Position numbers and translations under genes: made by a program
From: an uncultured Blautia sp.
GTDB taxonomy: Bacteria > Bacillota > Clostridia > Lachnospirales > Lachnospiraceae
Direction: 5' to 3'
NCBI RefSeq assembly: GCF_934372025.1
Contig: NZ_CAKROJ010000021.1
Span: 1 to 34,771 of the forward strand
DNA length: 34,771 bases
Shown here: positions 24,582 to 33,586 of the stretch, in pieces
How positions within the stretch are numbered: the stretch's first letter is position 1
How the letters are laid out: each line of letters starts with the position of its first letter
Notes under the pieces: model-generated
What the model was told of the DNA's origin: nothing
Seen by the model: the letters and a program-made list of their open reading frames with translations, nothing else
Databases searched by the model: none

Positions 24582-25313
24582 TCATTCATACTTTACAATT
24601 TCTTTCTTCAAACGTTTCATAATCCGTTTTTCCAGTCTGGATATATAAGACTGAGAGATTCCAAGAAGATCCGCAACTTCTTTTTGTGTCTTTTCTTTGC
24701 CATCAGTATTATTAAGTCCAAAACGTAAACGAATAATGGTCTGCTCTCTTGGAGACAACTTATTGATTGCCTTCCCGAGAAGTGTGATTTCTACTTCATC
24801 TTCAAGTTTTCTCGAAATAACATCATCTTCTGTTCCGAGAATATCCGAAAGAAGCAGTTCATTTCCATCCCAGTCTACATTTAACGGTTCGTCGATAGAA
24901 ACTTCCATCCGGGTTTTGCTGTTGCGCCGAAGATACATGAGGATTTCATTTTCAATACACCTTGATGCATAAGTCGCCAGTTTAATGTTTTTCACTGGAT
25001 TAAAGGTATTAATTGCCTTGATCAGTCCTATCGTTCCAATTGAAATCAGATCCTCCACCCCGACTCCTGTGTTATCGAATTTCTTTGCAATATAAACAAC
25101 AAGTCTGAGATTGTGCTCGATCAGCAGGGATCTGGCCTCCTGCTCCTGGTCTGTTTTCAGTTTACTGATAACATATGCTTCCCTTTTCGGCTCCAATGGT
25201 GCCGGAAGCACATCGCTTCCTCCGATATAATAAAGCTCTTTCGATCTTGAAAGAACTAATTTCTGAAAAACCTGAAACGGACGATAATCCACTCCTGCTG
25301 CCGATCTGCTCAT
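24582..25313 (-). CDS. sigE: Sporulation sigma factor E precursor (pro-sigma-E)
   Basis: A 243-residue sigma-70-family factor that directs early mother-cell transcription. The N-terminal pro-sequence (about 1-28) ends before ELYYIGGSDVLPAPL, the segment that is also near the SpoIIGA cleavage point in B. subtilis. Region 2 is seen in EHNLRLVVYIAKKFDNTGVG to YASRCIENEILMYLRR, and region 4 in LSPREQTIIRLRFGL plus QKEVADLLGISQSYISRLEK. AGGAGG lies 8 bases before the ATG, giving a firm start. It follows spoIIGA by 12 bases. The sigG gene that usually follows sigE is not here; cwlD is. Confidence 0.96.
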   Translation of the reverse strand: MSRSAAGVDYRPFQVFQKLVLSRSKELYYIGGSDVLPAPLEPKREAYVISKLKTDQEQEARSLLIEHNLRLVVYIAKKFDNTGVGVEDLISIGTIGLIKAINTFNPVKNIKLATYASRCIENEILMYLRRNSKTRMEVSIDEPLNVDWDGNELLLSDILGTEDDVISRKLEDEVEITLLGKAINKLSPREQTIIRLRFGLNNTDGKEKTQKEVADLLGISQSYISRLEKRIMKRLKKEIVKYE

Positions 25314-25325
25314 ATCCTGCCCCTC

Positions 25326-26174
25326 CTAATGCAATAATCTGGAATTCAATATCACTTTGTATTCCCTTCCCAAAGCAAAAGGTTCTGATGACACTGCAAA
25401 CACTGGTCCGGATATATGTATCCGTTCTCCCGGAGTCTGAATACAAAGATCATCCAGGGTCACTGCCAATATCAGCTCCGCTTCCCGTCCTACGGTCTTG
25501 AAAGACAGAAAATGTGGCTTAAGGTCAGCGATCTCTGTACTTTTGATTTTCTCTGGTTTTTCCTTGAAATTCATTAGTCTTTCTGTCAGATCTTCGCTCA
25601 GAAGTGCCTGCATCATTTCAGTATCTGCCACAGAAACAGGTACATCTGTTACTGTATCATGCAGAAGATTTCCAGTATCATAGAGGCCATAAGTATGCTG
25701 TTCCCGCTCCCGAAATTTCAAAACAACCGGATAAATATTCTCCCGGGATCTTCTTACTCCTTCCAGAACATATATCATCAGACTCAGAACAACATAAGTC
25801 ATCCCTGCACATACTGCAAAAACACTTCCCGTTACTCTTTGATTCCCCGATACTGCCACCCAGAAACCACCTGTCAGAAATGTCATACCGAAGAAAAAAA
25901 GCAAAGCTCCTGCCAGATGCTTTACATCATGTATTCGGTATGCAAGCCAGATCATAATGACTGCGCAAAGCACCCGAAACACAATAAGTAGCACTGTTTC
26001 TGATGACCGTACATAAAAACCAAGGCATGAAAAAAGAGCTCCGACTGCTGATGCTGCCAGACATCTTCGTCTGCTGCTCCTTATTTTAAGTACGATTCCC
26101 GTAAGTCTCAGAAGAATGTAGTCCATCAGAAGATTCGCAGCAAATACAACATCTATGTATACTTCCTGATACAT
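25326..26174 (-). CDS. spoIIGA: Pro-sigma-E processing aspartic protease SpoIIGA
   Basis: A 282-residue membrane protein with five N-terminal helices (about 5-145) and a C-terminal aspartic-protease-like domain that works as a dimer. The catalytic motif is YDTGN (Asp166). After septation the forespore signal SpoIIR triggers it to cleave pro-sigma-E. It lies directly upstream of its substrate gene sigE. The ribosome site is GCAGGGGG. The promoter upstream has the Spo0A-dependent layout. Confidence 0.94.
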   Translation of the reverse strand: MYQEVYIDVVFAANLLMDYILLRLTGIVLKIRSSRRRCLAASAVGALFSCLGFYVRSSETVLLIVFRVLCAVIMIWLAYRIHDVKHLAGALLFFFGMTFLTGGFWVAVSGNQRVTGSVFAVCAGMTYVVLSLMIYVLEGVRRSRENIYPVVLKFREREQHTYGLYDTGNLLHDTVTDVPVSVADTEMMQALLSEDLTERLMNFKEKPEKIKSTEIADLKPHFLSFKTVGREAELILAVTLDDLCIQTPGERIHISGPVFAVSSEPFALGREYKVILNSRLLH

Positions 26175-26226
26175 ACAAAAAGCCCCCTGCCGCCTTTAAT
26201 GATCCTTCACTTTGGTAAGTGAACTC

Positions 26227-26302
26227 ATTATAGGTGACAGAGGGCGCAGATTTTGTCAAAACAGCGTGTCGTATATCAAGAACTTATCGAGTGTCTTCGA
26301 CA
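26227..26302 (-). promoter_or_regulatory. Spo0A-type promoter of the spoIIGA-sigE operon
   Basis: Perfect TTGACA (26254-26259) and TATAAT (26227-26232) on the minus strand are separated by 21 bases. A TGTCAAA box overlaps the -35 (plus strand, 26254-26260), a TGTCGTA box lies at 26267-26273, and an exact Spo0A box TGTCGAA lies on the minus strand at 26296-26302, about 80 bases upstream of the expected start. B. subtilis spoIIG has the same long spacer and two groups of Spo0A sites. The upstream box is 3 bases after the thrS stop. Confidence 0.85.
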
Positions 26303-26304
26303 GC

Positions 26305-28266
26305 TTATTTCTTCTCTTCCTGTACTTCAATCTTGCGGATTGTTTTATTTTTGATTTCTTCTTTAATTGCTGCAATGAATTCTCCGAGTTCTTTTGCTCC
26401 CTCATCGCCAAGGTAACGACTTCTTACGGAAACTTTGCCCTCTTCCTCTTCTTTTGCACCAACTACAAGCATGTACGGTACTCTTTCCAGACGTGCTTCA
26501 CGGATCTTGTAACCCATCTTTTCGGAACGTCTGTCAACGGAGCAGCGGATGCCTGCTTCTTTCATCTGTGCTTCTACTTTGTCAGCATAAGCATTGAATT
26601 TTTCGGAGATCGGGATCACACGAACCTGCTCCGGACACAGCCATGTCGGGAACATTCCAGCGTATTTTTCGATCAGCCATGCAAGTGTTCTTTCATAGCA
26701 TCCCATGGATGTACGATGGATGATGCATGGACGTTTCTTGTCGCCGTTTTCGTCGATATAGTACATATCGAACTGTTCAGCAAGAAGTGCATCCCACTGG
26801 ATTGTGATCATGGTATCTTCTTTGCCATATACGTTCTTTGCGTTGATATCGACCTTCGGTCCGTAGAATGCTGCTTCTCCGACATCCTCTGTGAACGGAA
26901 TGTTCAGTTCTTCGAGCATCTGACGGATATCTTCTTCTGTCTCATTCCATACTTCCGGATCACCGATGTATTTTTCTCTGTTGTTCGGATCCCATTTGGA
27001 AAGATGGTAAGTTACATCTTCTTCTACACCAAGAACCTGCAGACAGTACTGAGCAAGTGCGATACAGTCTTTGAATTCTTTAACCATCTGGTCTGGTCTT
27101 ACGATCAGATGTCCTTCGGAGATTGTAAACTGACGAACTCGTGTCAGGCCATGCATCTCACCGGAGTCCTCATTACGGAACAGTGTGGATGTTTCGCCGT
27201 AACGGAGTGGCAGATCACGGTAGCTGTGCTGTTCTGCTTTGTATACATAGTACTGGAATGGACATGTCATCGGACGAAGTGCGAATACTTCTTTGTCTGT
27301 CTCTTCATCACCGAGAACAAACATACCATCTTTATAATGATCCCAGTGACCGGAGATCTTGTAAAGATCGCTCTTAGCCATCAGAGGAGTTTTTGTTCTT
27401 ACATATCCACGTTTTGTCTCCTCATCTTCGATCCATCTCTGCAGTTCCTGCATCATGATAACACCGTTAGGCATGATCAGCGGAAGTCCCTGTCCGATTA
27501 CATCTACAGTTGTAAAGATTTTCATCTCACGGCCAAGTTTGTTGTGATCACGTTTCTTGGCTTCTTCCATCTGCTCCAGATGTTCTTTGAGTTCATCTTT
27601 GGAAGCATAGGCTGTACCGTAGATACGTGTCAGCATTGCGTTCTTTTCGCTTCCTCTCCAGTAAGCGCTGGAAGAAGAAAGAAGTTTGAATGCTTTAACG
27701 CCTTTTACACTCATAAGATGTGGTCCTGCACAAAGGTCTGTCCAGTCACCCTGTGAATAAAAGGAGATTTCTTCGCCTTCCGGAAGGTCTTCGATCAGTT
27801 CAACCTTGTATGGTTCGTTTTTCTCTTTGAAGAATGCAATCGCGTCTTCTCTTGATTTTGTGAAGCGCTCAATCTTTGCACCTTTTTTGATGATCTTCTT
27901 CATTTCTTTCTCGATTGCATCGAGATCCTCACGGGAGAATGGTTCGTGAGCGAAATCATAATAAAATCCTGTATCAATAGAAGGTCCGATCGCAACTTTA
28001 GCTTCCGGATATAAGGTCTGTACTGCCTGTGCAAGTACATGGGAAGCTGTGTGACGAAGAACAGCAAGTCCTTTTTCGTCTTTTGCTGTGAGAATGTTCA
28101 GTTCGCAGTCGCTGTCAAGAACAGTACGAAGGTCTACAACCTCTCCGTTTACTTCGCCTGCGCATGCTGCACGTGCCAGTCCTTCGCTGATATCATAAGC
28201 GATATCGATGACTGATTTTGCTTCGGAATACTCTTTTTTTGATCCGTCTTTCAGTGTGATAATCAT
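26305..28266 (-). CDS. thrS: Threonyl-tRNA synthetase
   Basis: A 653-residue class II enzyme charging tRNA-Thr. It has an N-terminal TGS domain (about 1-62), the editing domain (HTASHVLAQAVQTLYP with the HxxxH pair and later DLCAGPHL), the catalytic core with zinc ligands in LRPMTCPFQYYVYK and DLPLRYGE..., motif 3 region ERTLAWLIEKYAG, and the C-terminal anticodon domain (LCPEQVRVIPISEKF). Full length. AAGGAG precedes the ATG. The leader is a threonine T-box. It ends 3 bases before the spoIIG regulatory region. Confidence 0.97.
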   Translation of the reverse strand: MIITLKDGSKKEYSEAKSVIDIAYDISEGLARAACAGEVNGEVVDLRTVLDSDCELNILTAKDEKGLAVLRHTASHVLAQAVQTLYPEAKVAIGPSIDTGFYYDFAHEPFSREDLDAIEKEMKKIIKKGAKIERFTKSREDAIAFFKEKNEPYKVELIEDLPEGEEISFYSQGDWTDLCAGPHLMSVKGVKAFKLLSSSSAYWRGSEKNAMLTRIYGTAYASKDELKEHLEQMEEAKKRDHNKLGREMKIFTTVDVIGQGLPLIMPNGVIMMQELQRWIEDEETKRGYVRTKTPLMAKSDLYKISGHWDHYKDGMFVLGDEETDKEVFALRPMTCPFQYYVYKAEQHSYRDLPLRYGETSTLFRNEDSGEMHGLTRVRQFTISEGHLIVRPDQMVKEFKDCIALAQYCLQVLGVEEDVTYHLSKWDPNNREKYIGDPEVWNETEEDIRQMLEELNIPFTEDVGEAAFYGPKVDINAKNVYGKEDTMITIQWDALLAEQFDMYYIDENGDKKRPCIIHRTSMGCYERTLAWLIEKYAGMFPTWLCPEQVRVIPISEKFNAYADKVEAQMKEAGIRCSVDRRSEKMGYKIREARLERVPYMLVVGAKEEEEGKVSVRSRYLGDEGAKELGEFIAAIKEEIKNKTIRKIEVQEEKK

Positions 28267-28386
28267 AGTTTTGAACTCCTTTTTTTGAATAAAATTCTTA
28301 AGTTTCCACAGGGACGAGAGAATGTAATATTATGATACCTACGGATTATTCCGTGCTATGCACTCTCATAATCCTACCCTGGTATC

Positions 28387-28643
28387 AAAAAAAGCCCCTT
28401 ACAATGTACTTATACACTGTAAGGGACGAATAATCTACTCGCGGTTCCACCCTGCTTGCCACATCTGCACCTCATTGGACAGATTCAGCCACTCTTATAA
28501 GATGATAACGGAATCACCGGACCGGATTAGGGCCACTCGGAGATGGTCTTCGACTGCTTCCCGCTGAAATACTCTCAGCAAATGTATTTCTCTCTGGAGC
28601 TTTCCACAGTTTACTCTTCTCTTCAACGTGTTTCTTTATTCTG
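28387..28643 (-). promoter_or_regulatory. T-box leader of thrS (tRNA-Thr sensing)
   Basis: The T-box AGGGTGGAACCGCG lies at 28440-28453 on the minus strand. A terminator stem CCCTTACA.../...TGTAAGGG at 28396-28425 is followed by seven T (28387-28393). In Stem I the sequence GAAGACCATC gives ACC (28545-28547), a threonine codon followed by A, as the specifier. With the promoter region this accounts for the whole 463-base gap between thrS and purL. Confidence 0.93.
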
Positions 28644-28649
28644 TAACCC

Positions 28650-28678
28650 ATTATATCCACATGGTTTCGGTTTGTCAA
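28650..28678 (-). promoter_or_regulatory. Sigma-A promoter of thrS
   Basis: A consensus TTGACA (28673-28678) and TATAAT (28650-28655) on the minus strand lie 17 bases apart, directly upstream of the T-box leader. Confidence 0.88.
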
Positions 28679-28729
28679 TGCCTAATTTTTGTATTGGTCA
28701 GACCGATTTGGTGTATCCGTTTAAACCGC

Positions 28730-31700
28730 TTATTTGAAATACTCTACACCAGATTCGAAGATCTTGATATCCTGCTCGCCGTAGATGTTTACAGCCACTC
28801 CGTCACCGCGACGTTCGCTGTGTGCCATCTTACCGAGGATACGTCCGTCCGGACTTGTGATACCTTCGATGTTCATGTAGGAACCATTTACATTCCATTC
28901 TTCGTCTGCACTGAGTTCGCCGGTTGGAGTTACATACTGAGTTGCAACCTGTCCGTTTGCAAAGAGTTTTGCAAGCCATTCATCGTTGGCAACAAAACGT
29001 CCTTCGCCGTGGGATGCAGGGTTACAGTATACTCCGCCAAGCTGTGCTTTCTGGAGCCATGGAGACTTGTTGCTTACAACCTTAGTATAAACCATCTTGG
29101 AGATATGACGTCCGATGGTGTTGAAGGTCAGTGTCGGGGAATCTGCTTTCTGTCCGCAGATCTCGCCGTATGGTACCAGACCAAGTTTGATCAGAGCCTG
29201 GAATCCATTACAGATACCAAGTGCAAGACCGTCTCTCTCGTTGACAAGCTTCATAACTGCCTCTTTGATCTTTGCATTCTGGAATGCAGTTGCAAAGAAT
29301 TTAGCAGAACCATCTGGTTCATCACCAGCGGAGAATCCGCCTGGGAACATGATGATCTGAGCCTGATCGATTGCTTTTGTGAAGAGTTCCACGGAATCAT
29401 GAATGTCTTCTGCTGTCAGGTTCTTGAATACTTTAACGTCAACCTCTGCACCAGCGCGTTCAAAAGCACGTGTGCTGTCGTATTCGCAGTTTGTTCCAGG
29501 GAATACCGGGATAAATACACGCGGTTTTGTAACTTTGTGTTTGCATACATAAATATTTTCTGCATGATACAGGTCATCTTTTGCCTGTTTTTCATTTTCT
29601 TCACCAGAAGCTGTCTTGAATACTCTTTCCAGAGTTCCCTTCCATGCTTCTTCAGCTTCTTTTTCAGAAATAACAGTATTTCCATAAGAGAATTTGCCGT
29701 CATCTGTAACTTCACCGATCAGTGTGTATGTAATGGAAAGCTCTCCGACTTTGTCTGCCGGAACTTCCATGATGATATCACCAAATCCAGGTGCAAAGAA
29801 GTCACGCGGATCCAGATTGTGTTCAATCTTCACGCCGAGTGCGTTACCAAATGCCATCTTGGAAACAGCTGCTGCAATACCATGACGATCCAGTGCGTAA
29901 GCGGAAACAACTTTTCCAGCCTGGATATCGTTGTGGAGTTTTTCGTACTGATCCATGATTCCTGCGTAATCCGGAAGATCGTACTGATCACGCGGTGCGC
30001 GGAGCCATACAAGTTTGTTTCCTGCTTTTTTGAGTTCAGGAGTGATCACATCCTGGATCTTTGCTACGTCTACTGCAAAGGAAACAAGTGTCGGAGGTAC
30101 GTCAATCTCATTAAAGGTACCAGACATACTGTCTTTACCACCGATGGACGGAAGGCCGAATCCCATCTGTGCTGCATAAGCACCAAGGAGTGCGGAGAAT
30201 GGCTGGCTCCATCTCTTTGGATCTTCGGTCATACGACGGAAGTATTCCTGGAATGTGAAACGGATCTTTTTGTAATCACCACCTGTAGCTACGATTCTTG
30301 CTACAGATTCTGTTACGGCATAAGCAGCTCCGTGATATGGGCTCCAGGAGGAGAGGTATGGATCAAAGCCGTAGCTCATCATGGTAACTGTATCAGTTTT
30401 TCCATTCTGTACCGGAACTTTTGCAACCATACTCTGTGTTTCTGTAAGCTGATACTGACCGCCATATGGCATAAATACGCTGCCTGCACCGATAGAACCG
30501 TCGAACATTTCGACAAGGCCTTTCTGGGAGCATACGTTGAGATCAGCAAGTGTCTCAAGCCATTTTGCCTTAACATCGGCAACATCTGGTCTTTCTTCGA
30601 AGAGGTTTCCTTCTTTGTTCGGGATTTCAACTTCTACGGTTGTTTCCTGATGTGCACCGTTGGTATCGAGGAATGCACGGGAAATATTAACGATCTCTTT
30701 GCCTCTCCATGTAAGAACAAGGCGTGGCTCTTCAGTAACGACTGCAACCGGAATTGCTTCGAGGTTTTCTTCGTTTGCAAAGCCAAGGAATTTGTCAACA
30801 TCTTTTGGATCTACAACAACTGCCATACGCTCCTGGGATTCAGAGATTGCGATCTCTGTTCCGTCAAGGCCGGCATATTTTTTCGGAACTTTGTCAAGGT
30901 CTACGCGAAGTCCGTCTGCAAGCTCACCGATGGCAACGGATACACCGCCTGCACCAAAGTCGTTACATTTTTTGATGATGTAGCTGACTTCTTCACGTCT
31001 GAACATACGCTGGATCTTACGCTCTGTAGGTGCGTTACCTTTCTGTACTTCTGCACCGCAGACTTCGATGGAAGCCTCTGTGTGTACCTTGGAGGAACCT
31101 GTAGCACCACCGATACCGTCACGGCCGGTACGTCCGCCAAGAAGGATGATAATATCTCCCGGATCAGAGTTTTCACGGATAACGGCACGTCTTGGAGCTG
31201 CACCCATAACAGCACCGATCTCCATACGTTTTGCAACGTAATCCGGATGATAGATTTCTTTTACATAGCCTGTAGCCAGACCAATCTGGTTACCATAGGA
31301 GCTGTAACCATGAGCAGCGCCTCTGACCAGTTTTTTCTGAGGAAGTTTTCCTTTCAGAGTTTCTTTTACAGACACTGTCGGGTCAGCAGCACCAGTTACA
31401 CGCATTGCCTGATATACATAAGTACGTCCGGAAAGCGGGTCACGGATTGCACCGCCAAGGCAGGTAGCAGCACCACCGAATGGCTCGATCTCAGTTGGAT
31501 GATTGTGTGTCTCGTTCTTGAAGTTGATGAGCCACTCTTCTTCTTTTCCATCTACGTCTACAGGAACAACGATGCTGCAGGCATTGATTTCATCGGATTC
31601 TTCCTGGTCAGCCAGTTTTCCTTCAGATTTGAGTTTTTTCATTGCCATAAGAGCAAGATCCATCAGGCAGACAAATTTGTCGTCACGGCCTTTGTAGAGA

Positions 31701-32488
31701 ACTTCTCTGTCAGCAAGGTATTTTTCGTATGTTTTTACGATTGGTTCTTTGTAGTCACCTTCATCGAACTTCACGTCTGTGAGCTCTGTGGAGAAGGTTG
31801 TATGGCGGCAGTGATCAGACCAGTAAGTATCGAGTACACGAATCTCTGTCATGGAAGGATCACGTTTTTCTTCGTTTTTGAAGTAGTTCTGGATATGCTG
31901 GAAATCTTTGAATGTCATTGCAAGATTCAGGGAGTCATACAGGGCTTTGAGATCTGCCTCAGACATTTCTTTAAATCCGTCAAAGATTTTAACATCTTCC
32001 GGTTCCGGGAATACGGCAACAAGTGTTTCAGGTTTTTCAAGGCCTGTCTCACGGGAATCTACCGGGTTGATGCAGTGATGTTTGATCGCTTCGAATTCTT
32101 CATCTGTGATGTTTCCTTCGATCACATATGTTGTAGCAGAGCGGATGATCGGCTTGGAATCGCCGTCAAGGAACTGCACGCACTGAACTGCGGAGTCCGC
32201 TCTCTGGTCAAACTGTCCCGGAAGATATTCTACTGAGAAGATTCTTGCTCCTTCTGCTGTGTCAAATTTTTCAAGATAAAGGTCATCTACTGGTGGCTCT
32301 GCAAATACTGCTTTGCATGCTTTTTCGAAAACTTCATCGGAAATGTTTTCAACATCATAGCGGATCAGTACTCTTACATTAGATGCTGATTTGATTCCGA
32401 GATAGCTGCTGATCTCATGTTTTAATTCTTTTGCCTGTACGGCATAGGCTGGTTTCTTTTCTACATAAACGCGTCTTACGTTACTCAT
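28730..32488 (-). CDS. purL: Phosphoribosylformylglycinamidine synthase, fused PurL/PurQ
   Basis: A 1252-residue single-chain FGAM synthase (step 4 of purine synthesis: FGAR + glutamine + ATP). The PurL part shows DHCRHTTF, NFKNETHNHPTEIEPFGGAATCLGG and a second AIRS-like half with GGKDSMSGTF. The last ~260 residues are a class I glutamine amidotransferase: FPGTNCEYDSTRAF, the nucleophile in LGICNGFQALIKLGL, and the His-Glu of PASHGEGRF. In Bacillus these are three proteins (PurS, PurQ, PurL); the fused form is common in Lachnospiraceae. No other pur gene is adjacent. AGGAG precedes the ATG. The divergent LysR gene may regulate it. Confidence 0.96.
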   Translation of the reverse strand: MSNVRRVYVEKKPAYAVQAKELKHEISSYLGIKSASNVRVLIRYDVENISDEVFEKACKAVFAEPPVDDLYLEKFDTAEGARIFSVEYLPGQFDQRADSAVQCVQFLDGDSKPIIRSATTYVIEGNITDEEFEAIKHHCINPVDSRETGLEKPETLVAVFPEPEDVKIFDGFKEMSEADLKALYDSLNLAMTFKDFQHIQNYFKNEEKRDPSMTEIRVLDTYWSDHCRHTTFSTELTDVKFDEGDYKEPIVKTYEKYLADREVLYKGRDDKFVCLMDLALMAMKKLKSEGKLADQEESDEINACSIVVPVDVDGKEEEWLINFKNETHNHPTEIEPFGGAATCLGGAIRDPLSGRTYVYQAMRVTGAADPTVSVKETLKGKLPQKKLVRGAAHGYSSYGNQIGLATGYVKEIYHPDYVAKRMEIGAVMGAAPRRAVIRENSDPGDIIILLGGRTGRDGIGGATGSSKVHTEASIEVCGAEVQKGNAPTERKIQRMFRREEVSYIIKKCNDFGAGGVSVAIGELADGLRVDLDKVPKKYAGLDGTEIAISESQERMAVVVDPKDVDKFLGFANEENLEAIPVAVVTEEPRLVLTWRGKEIVNISRAFLDTNGAHQETTVEVEIPNKEGNLFEERPDVADVKAKWLETLADLNVCSQKGLVEMFDGSIGAGSVFMPYGGQYQLTETQSMVAKVPVQNGKTDTVTMMSYGFDPYLSSWSPYHGAAYAVTESVARIVATGGDYKKIRFTFQEYFRRMTEDPKRWSQPFSALLGAYAAQMGFGLPSIGGKDSMSGTFNEIDVPPTLVSFAVDVAKIQDVITPELKKAGNKLVWLRAPRDQYDLPDYAGIMDQYEKLHNDIQAGKVVSAYALDRHGIAAAVSKMAFGNALGVKIEHNLDPRDFFAPGFGDIIMEVPADKVGELSITYTLIGEVTDDGKFSYGNTVISEKEAEEAWKGTLERVFKTASGEENEKQAKDDLYHAENIYVCKHKVTKPRVFIPVFPGTNCEYDSTRAFERAGAEVDVKVFKNLTAEDIHDSVELFTKAIDQAQIIMFPGGFSAGDEPDGSAKFFATAFQNAKIKEAVMKLVNERDGLALGICNGFQALIKLGLVPYGEICGQKADSPTLTFNTIGRHISKMVYTKVVSNKSPWLQKAQLGGVYCNPASHGEGRFVANDEWLAKLFANGQVATQYVTPTGELSADEEWNVNGSYMNIEGITSPDGRILGKMAHSERRGDGVAVNIYGEQDIKIFESGVEYFK

Positions 32489-32515
32489 TAGAAACTCCTT
32501 TCCTCTCTGGGTATT

Positions 32516-32594
32516 ATTATATGGTTGCTGTAACTAAAATTAACAGTATAACAGTAACTACATACTTGCTGAATTACTGAGTCTATAGTATCAT
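32516..32594. promoter_or_regulatory. Divergent purL/lysR control region
   Basis: A TATAAT for purL (minus, 32516-32521) has no good -35. For the LysR gene, TTGCTG (32566-32571) and TATCAT (32589-32594) are 17 bases apart on the plus strand. Between them an exact tandem repeat TAACAGTA TAACAGTA (32541-32556) is flanked by GTAACTA at 32530-32536 and 32554-32560. This suits a regulator-binding site. No purine riboswitch is recognisable. Confidence 0.45.
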
Positions 32595-32665
32595 AATAAA
32601 TATCATTAGTAAAATTAATATATCTTATATTTTTTATTAGCGTTATTAATCATCAGGAGGTATTC

Positions 32666-33535
32666 ATGGATATCAATCTGGAATTATATAAAGTCTTTTA
32701 TCACGTTGCCACAAGCCTTAGTTTTTCGGAGGCATCCCGGCAGCTTTTTATCTCGCAGTCCGCGGTCAGCCAATCGATCAAAACGCTGGAGAAAAAGCTG
32801 AATCACACTCTTTTTATCCGAAGCACCAAAAAGGTTCTCCTCACTCCGGAGGGCGAACTTCTTCTGCAGCATGTAAAACCGGCCATGCAGATGCTGGACG
32901 AAGGTGAATCCCTTTTATCCGGTGATAATATGCTCAAAGGTCAGCTGCGCATCGGTGCAAGCGATACGATCTGCCGTTATTTTCTTCTGCGCTATCTGCA
33001 GAAATTTCATCAGGAGTTTCCTGATGTTCGCATCAAGGTCACAAACAGTACTTCCATTGGCTGTGTAGAGTTACTTGAGAACGGACAGGTTGATCTGATT
33101 GTCTGCAACTCTCCGAACTCTCGTCTTGGAAATCATATGAAAATACGTATTCTGAGGGAATTCCAGGATATCTTTGTCGGCAATCCCGGATGCTTTTTTC
33201 CGGACGAAATGCCTTGCGAACTGAAGACTCTTCTGGAACAGCCTATCCTGATGCTTTCCGCCAAGAGCACCACCAGTGAATACCTGCAGCAGACCTTTAC
33301 TGCAAAAGGGCTGAAGCTGCTGCCTGAGGTTGAGCTGAACAGCAACGATCTTTTGATGGATCTTGCCCGAATTGGACTTGGTATCGCATGTATCCCGGAT
33401 TATATGCTGGATCCGGATGATTCGCTCAAGCCGATTCCTCTGGTCACTCCGCTCCCTCCAAGACAGCTGGTACTTGTGCAGCATGAGAATCTTCCGCTTT
33501 CACAGGCTGCAGAACGATTTCTGGAAATGTTTTAA
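32666..33535 (+). CDS. LysR-family transcriptional regulator
   Basis: A 289-residue LTTR, the only plus-strand gene in the window. The N-terminal winged helix-turn-helix (about 1-60) has ATSLSFSEASRQLFISQSAVSQ followed by KTLEKKLNHTLFIRSTKKVLLTPEG. The rest is a type-2 periplasmic-binding-like effector domain (LKGQLRIGASDTICRYFLL onward). AGGAGG precedes the ATG. Divergent placement from purL suggests control of purL or itself; the effector is unknown. The effector domain resembles the CysB/CysL-like group in general shape only, so no symbol is given. Confidence 0.9.
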   Translation: MDINLELYKVFYHVATSLSFSEASRQLFISQSAVSQSIKTLEKKLNHTLFIRSTKKVLLTPEGELLLQHVKPAMQMLDEGESLLSGDNMLKGQLRIGASDTICRYFLLRYLQKFHQEFPDVRIKVTNSTSIGCVELLENGQVDLIVCNSPNSRLGNHMKIRILREFQDIFVGNPGCFFPDEMPCELKTLLEQPILMLSAKSTTSEYLQQTFTAKGLKLLPEVELNSNDLLMDLARIGLGIACIPDYMLDPDDSLKPIPLVTPLPPRQLVLVQHENLPLSQAAERFLEMF

Positions 33536-33557
33536 TACGTATCATTTATAAAATAGT

Positions 33558-33581
33558 AAGAGCTCCCTCACGGGAGCTCTT
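33558..33581. terminator. Bidirectional terminator between lysR and mrp
   Basis: A perfect 10-bp stem AAGAGCTCCC / GGGAGCTCTT with a 4-base loop lies between the two convergent genes, with T-rich flanks on both sides. It should serve both transcripts. Confidence 0.85.
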
Positions 33582-33586
33582 GGCAT

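Noticed and set aside
26212..27756. A 514-codon plus-strand frame opposite thrS
   Set aside because: Same antisense shadow effect; it has no domains and starts inside the spoIIG promoter region.
28628..32236. A 1202-codon open frame on the plus strand opposite purL
   Set aside because: It is a shadow of purL codon bias: the product is rich in Cys, Phe and His with no recognisable domain, and it lies wholly antisense to a complete, motif-bearing enzyme.
32489..32665. Purine riboswitch upstream of purL
   Set aside because: No aptamer-like conserved loops or terminator are visible; the 5' leader is too short.
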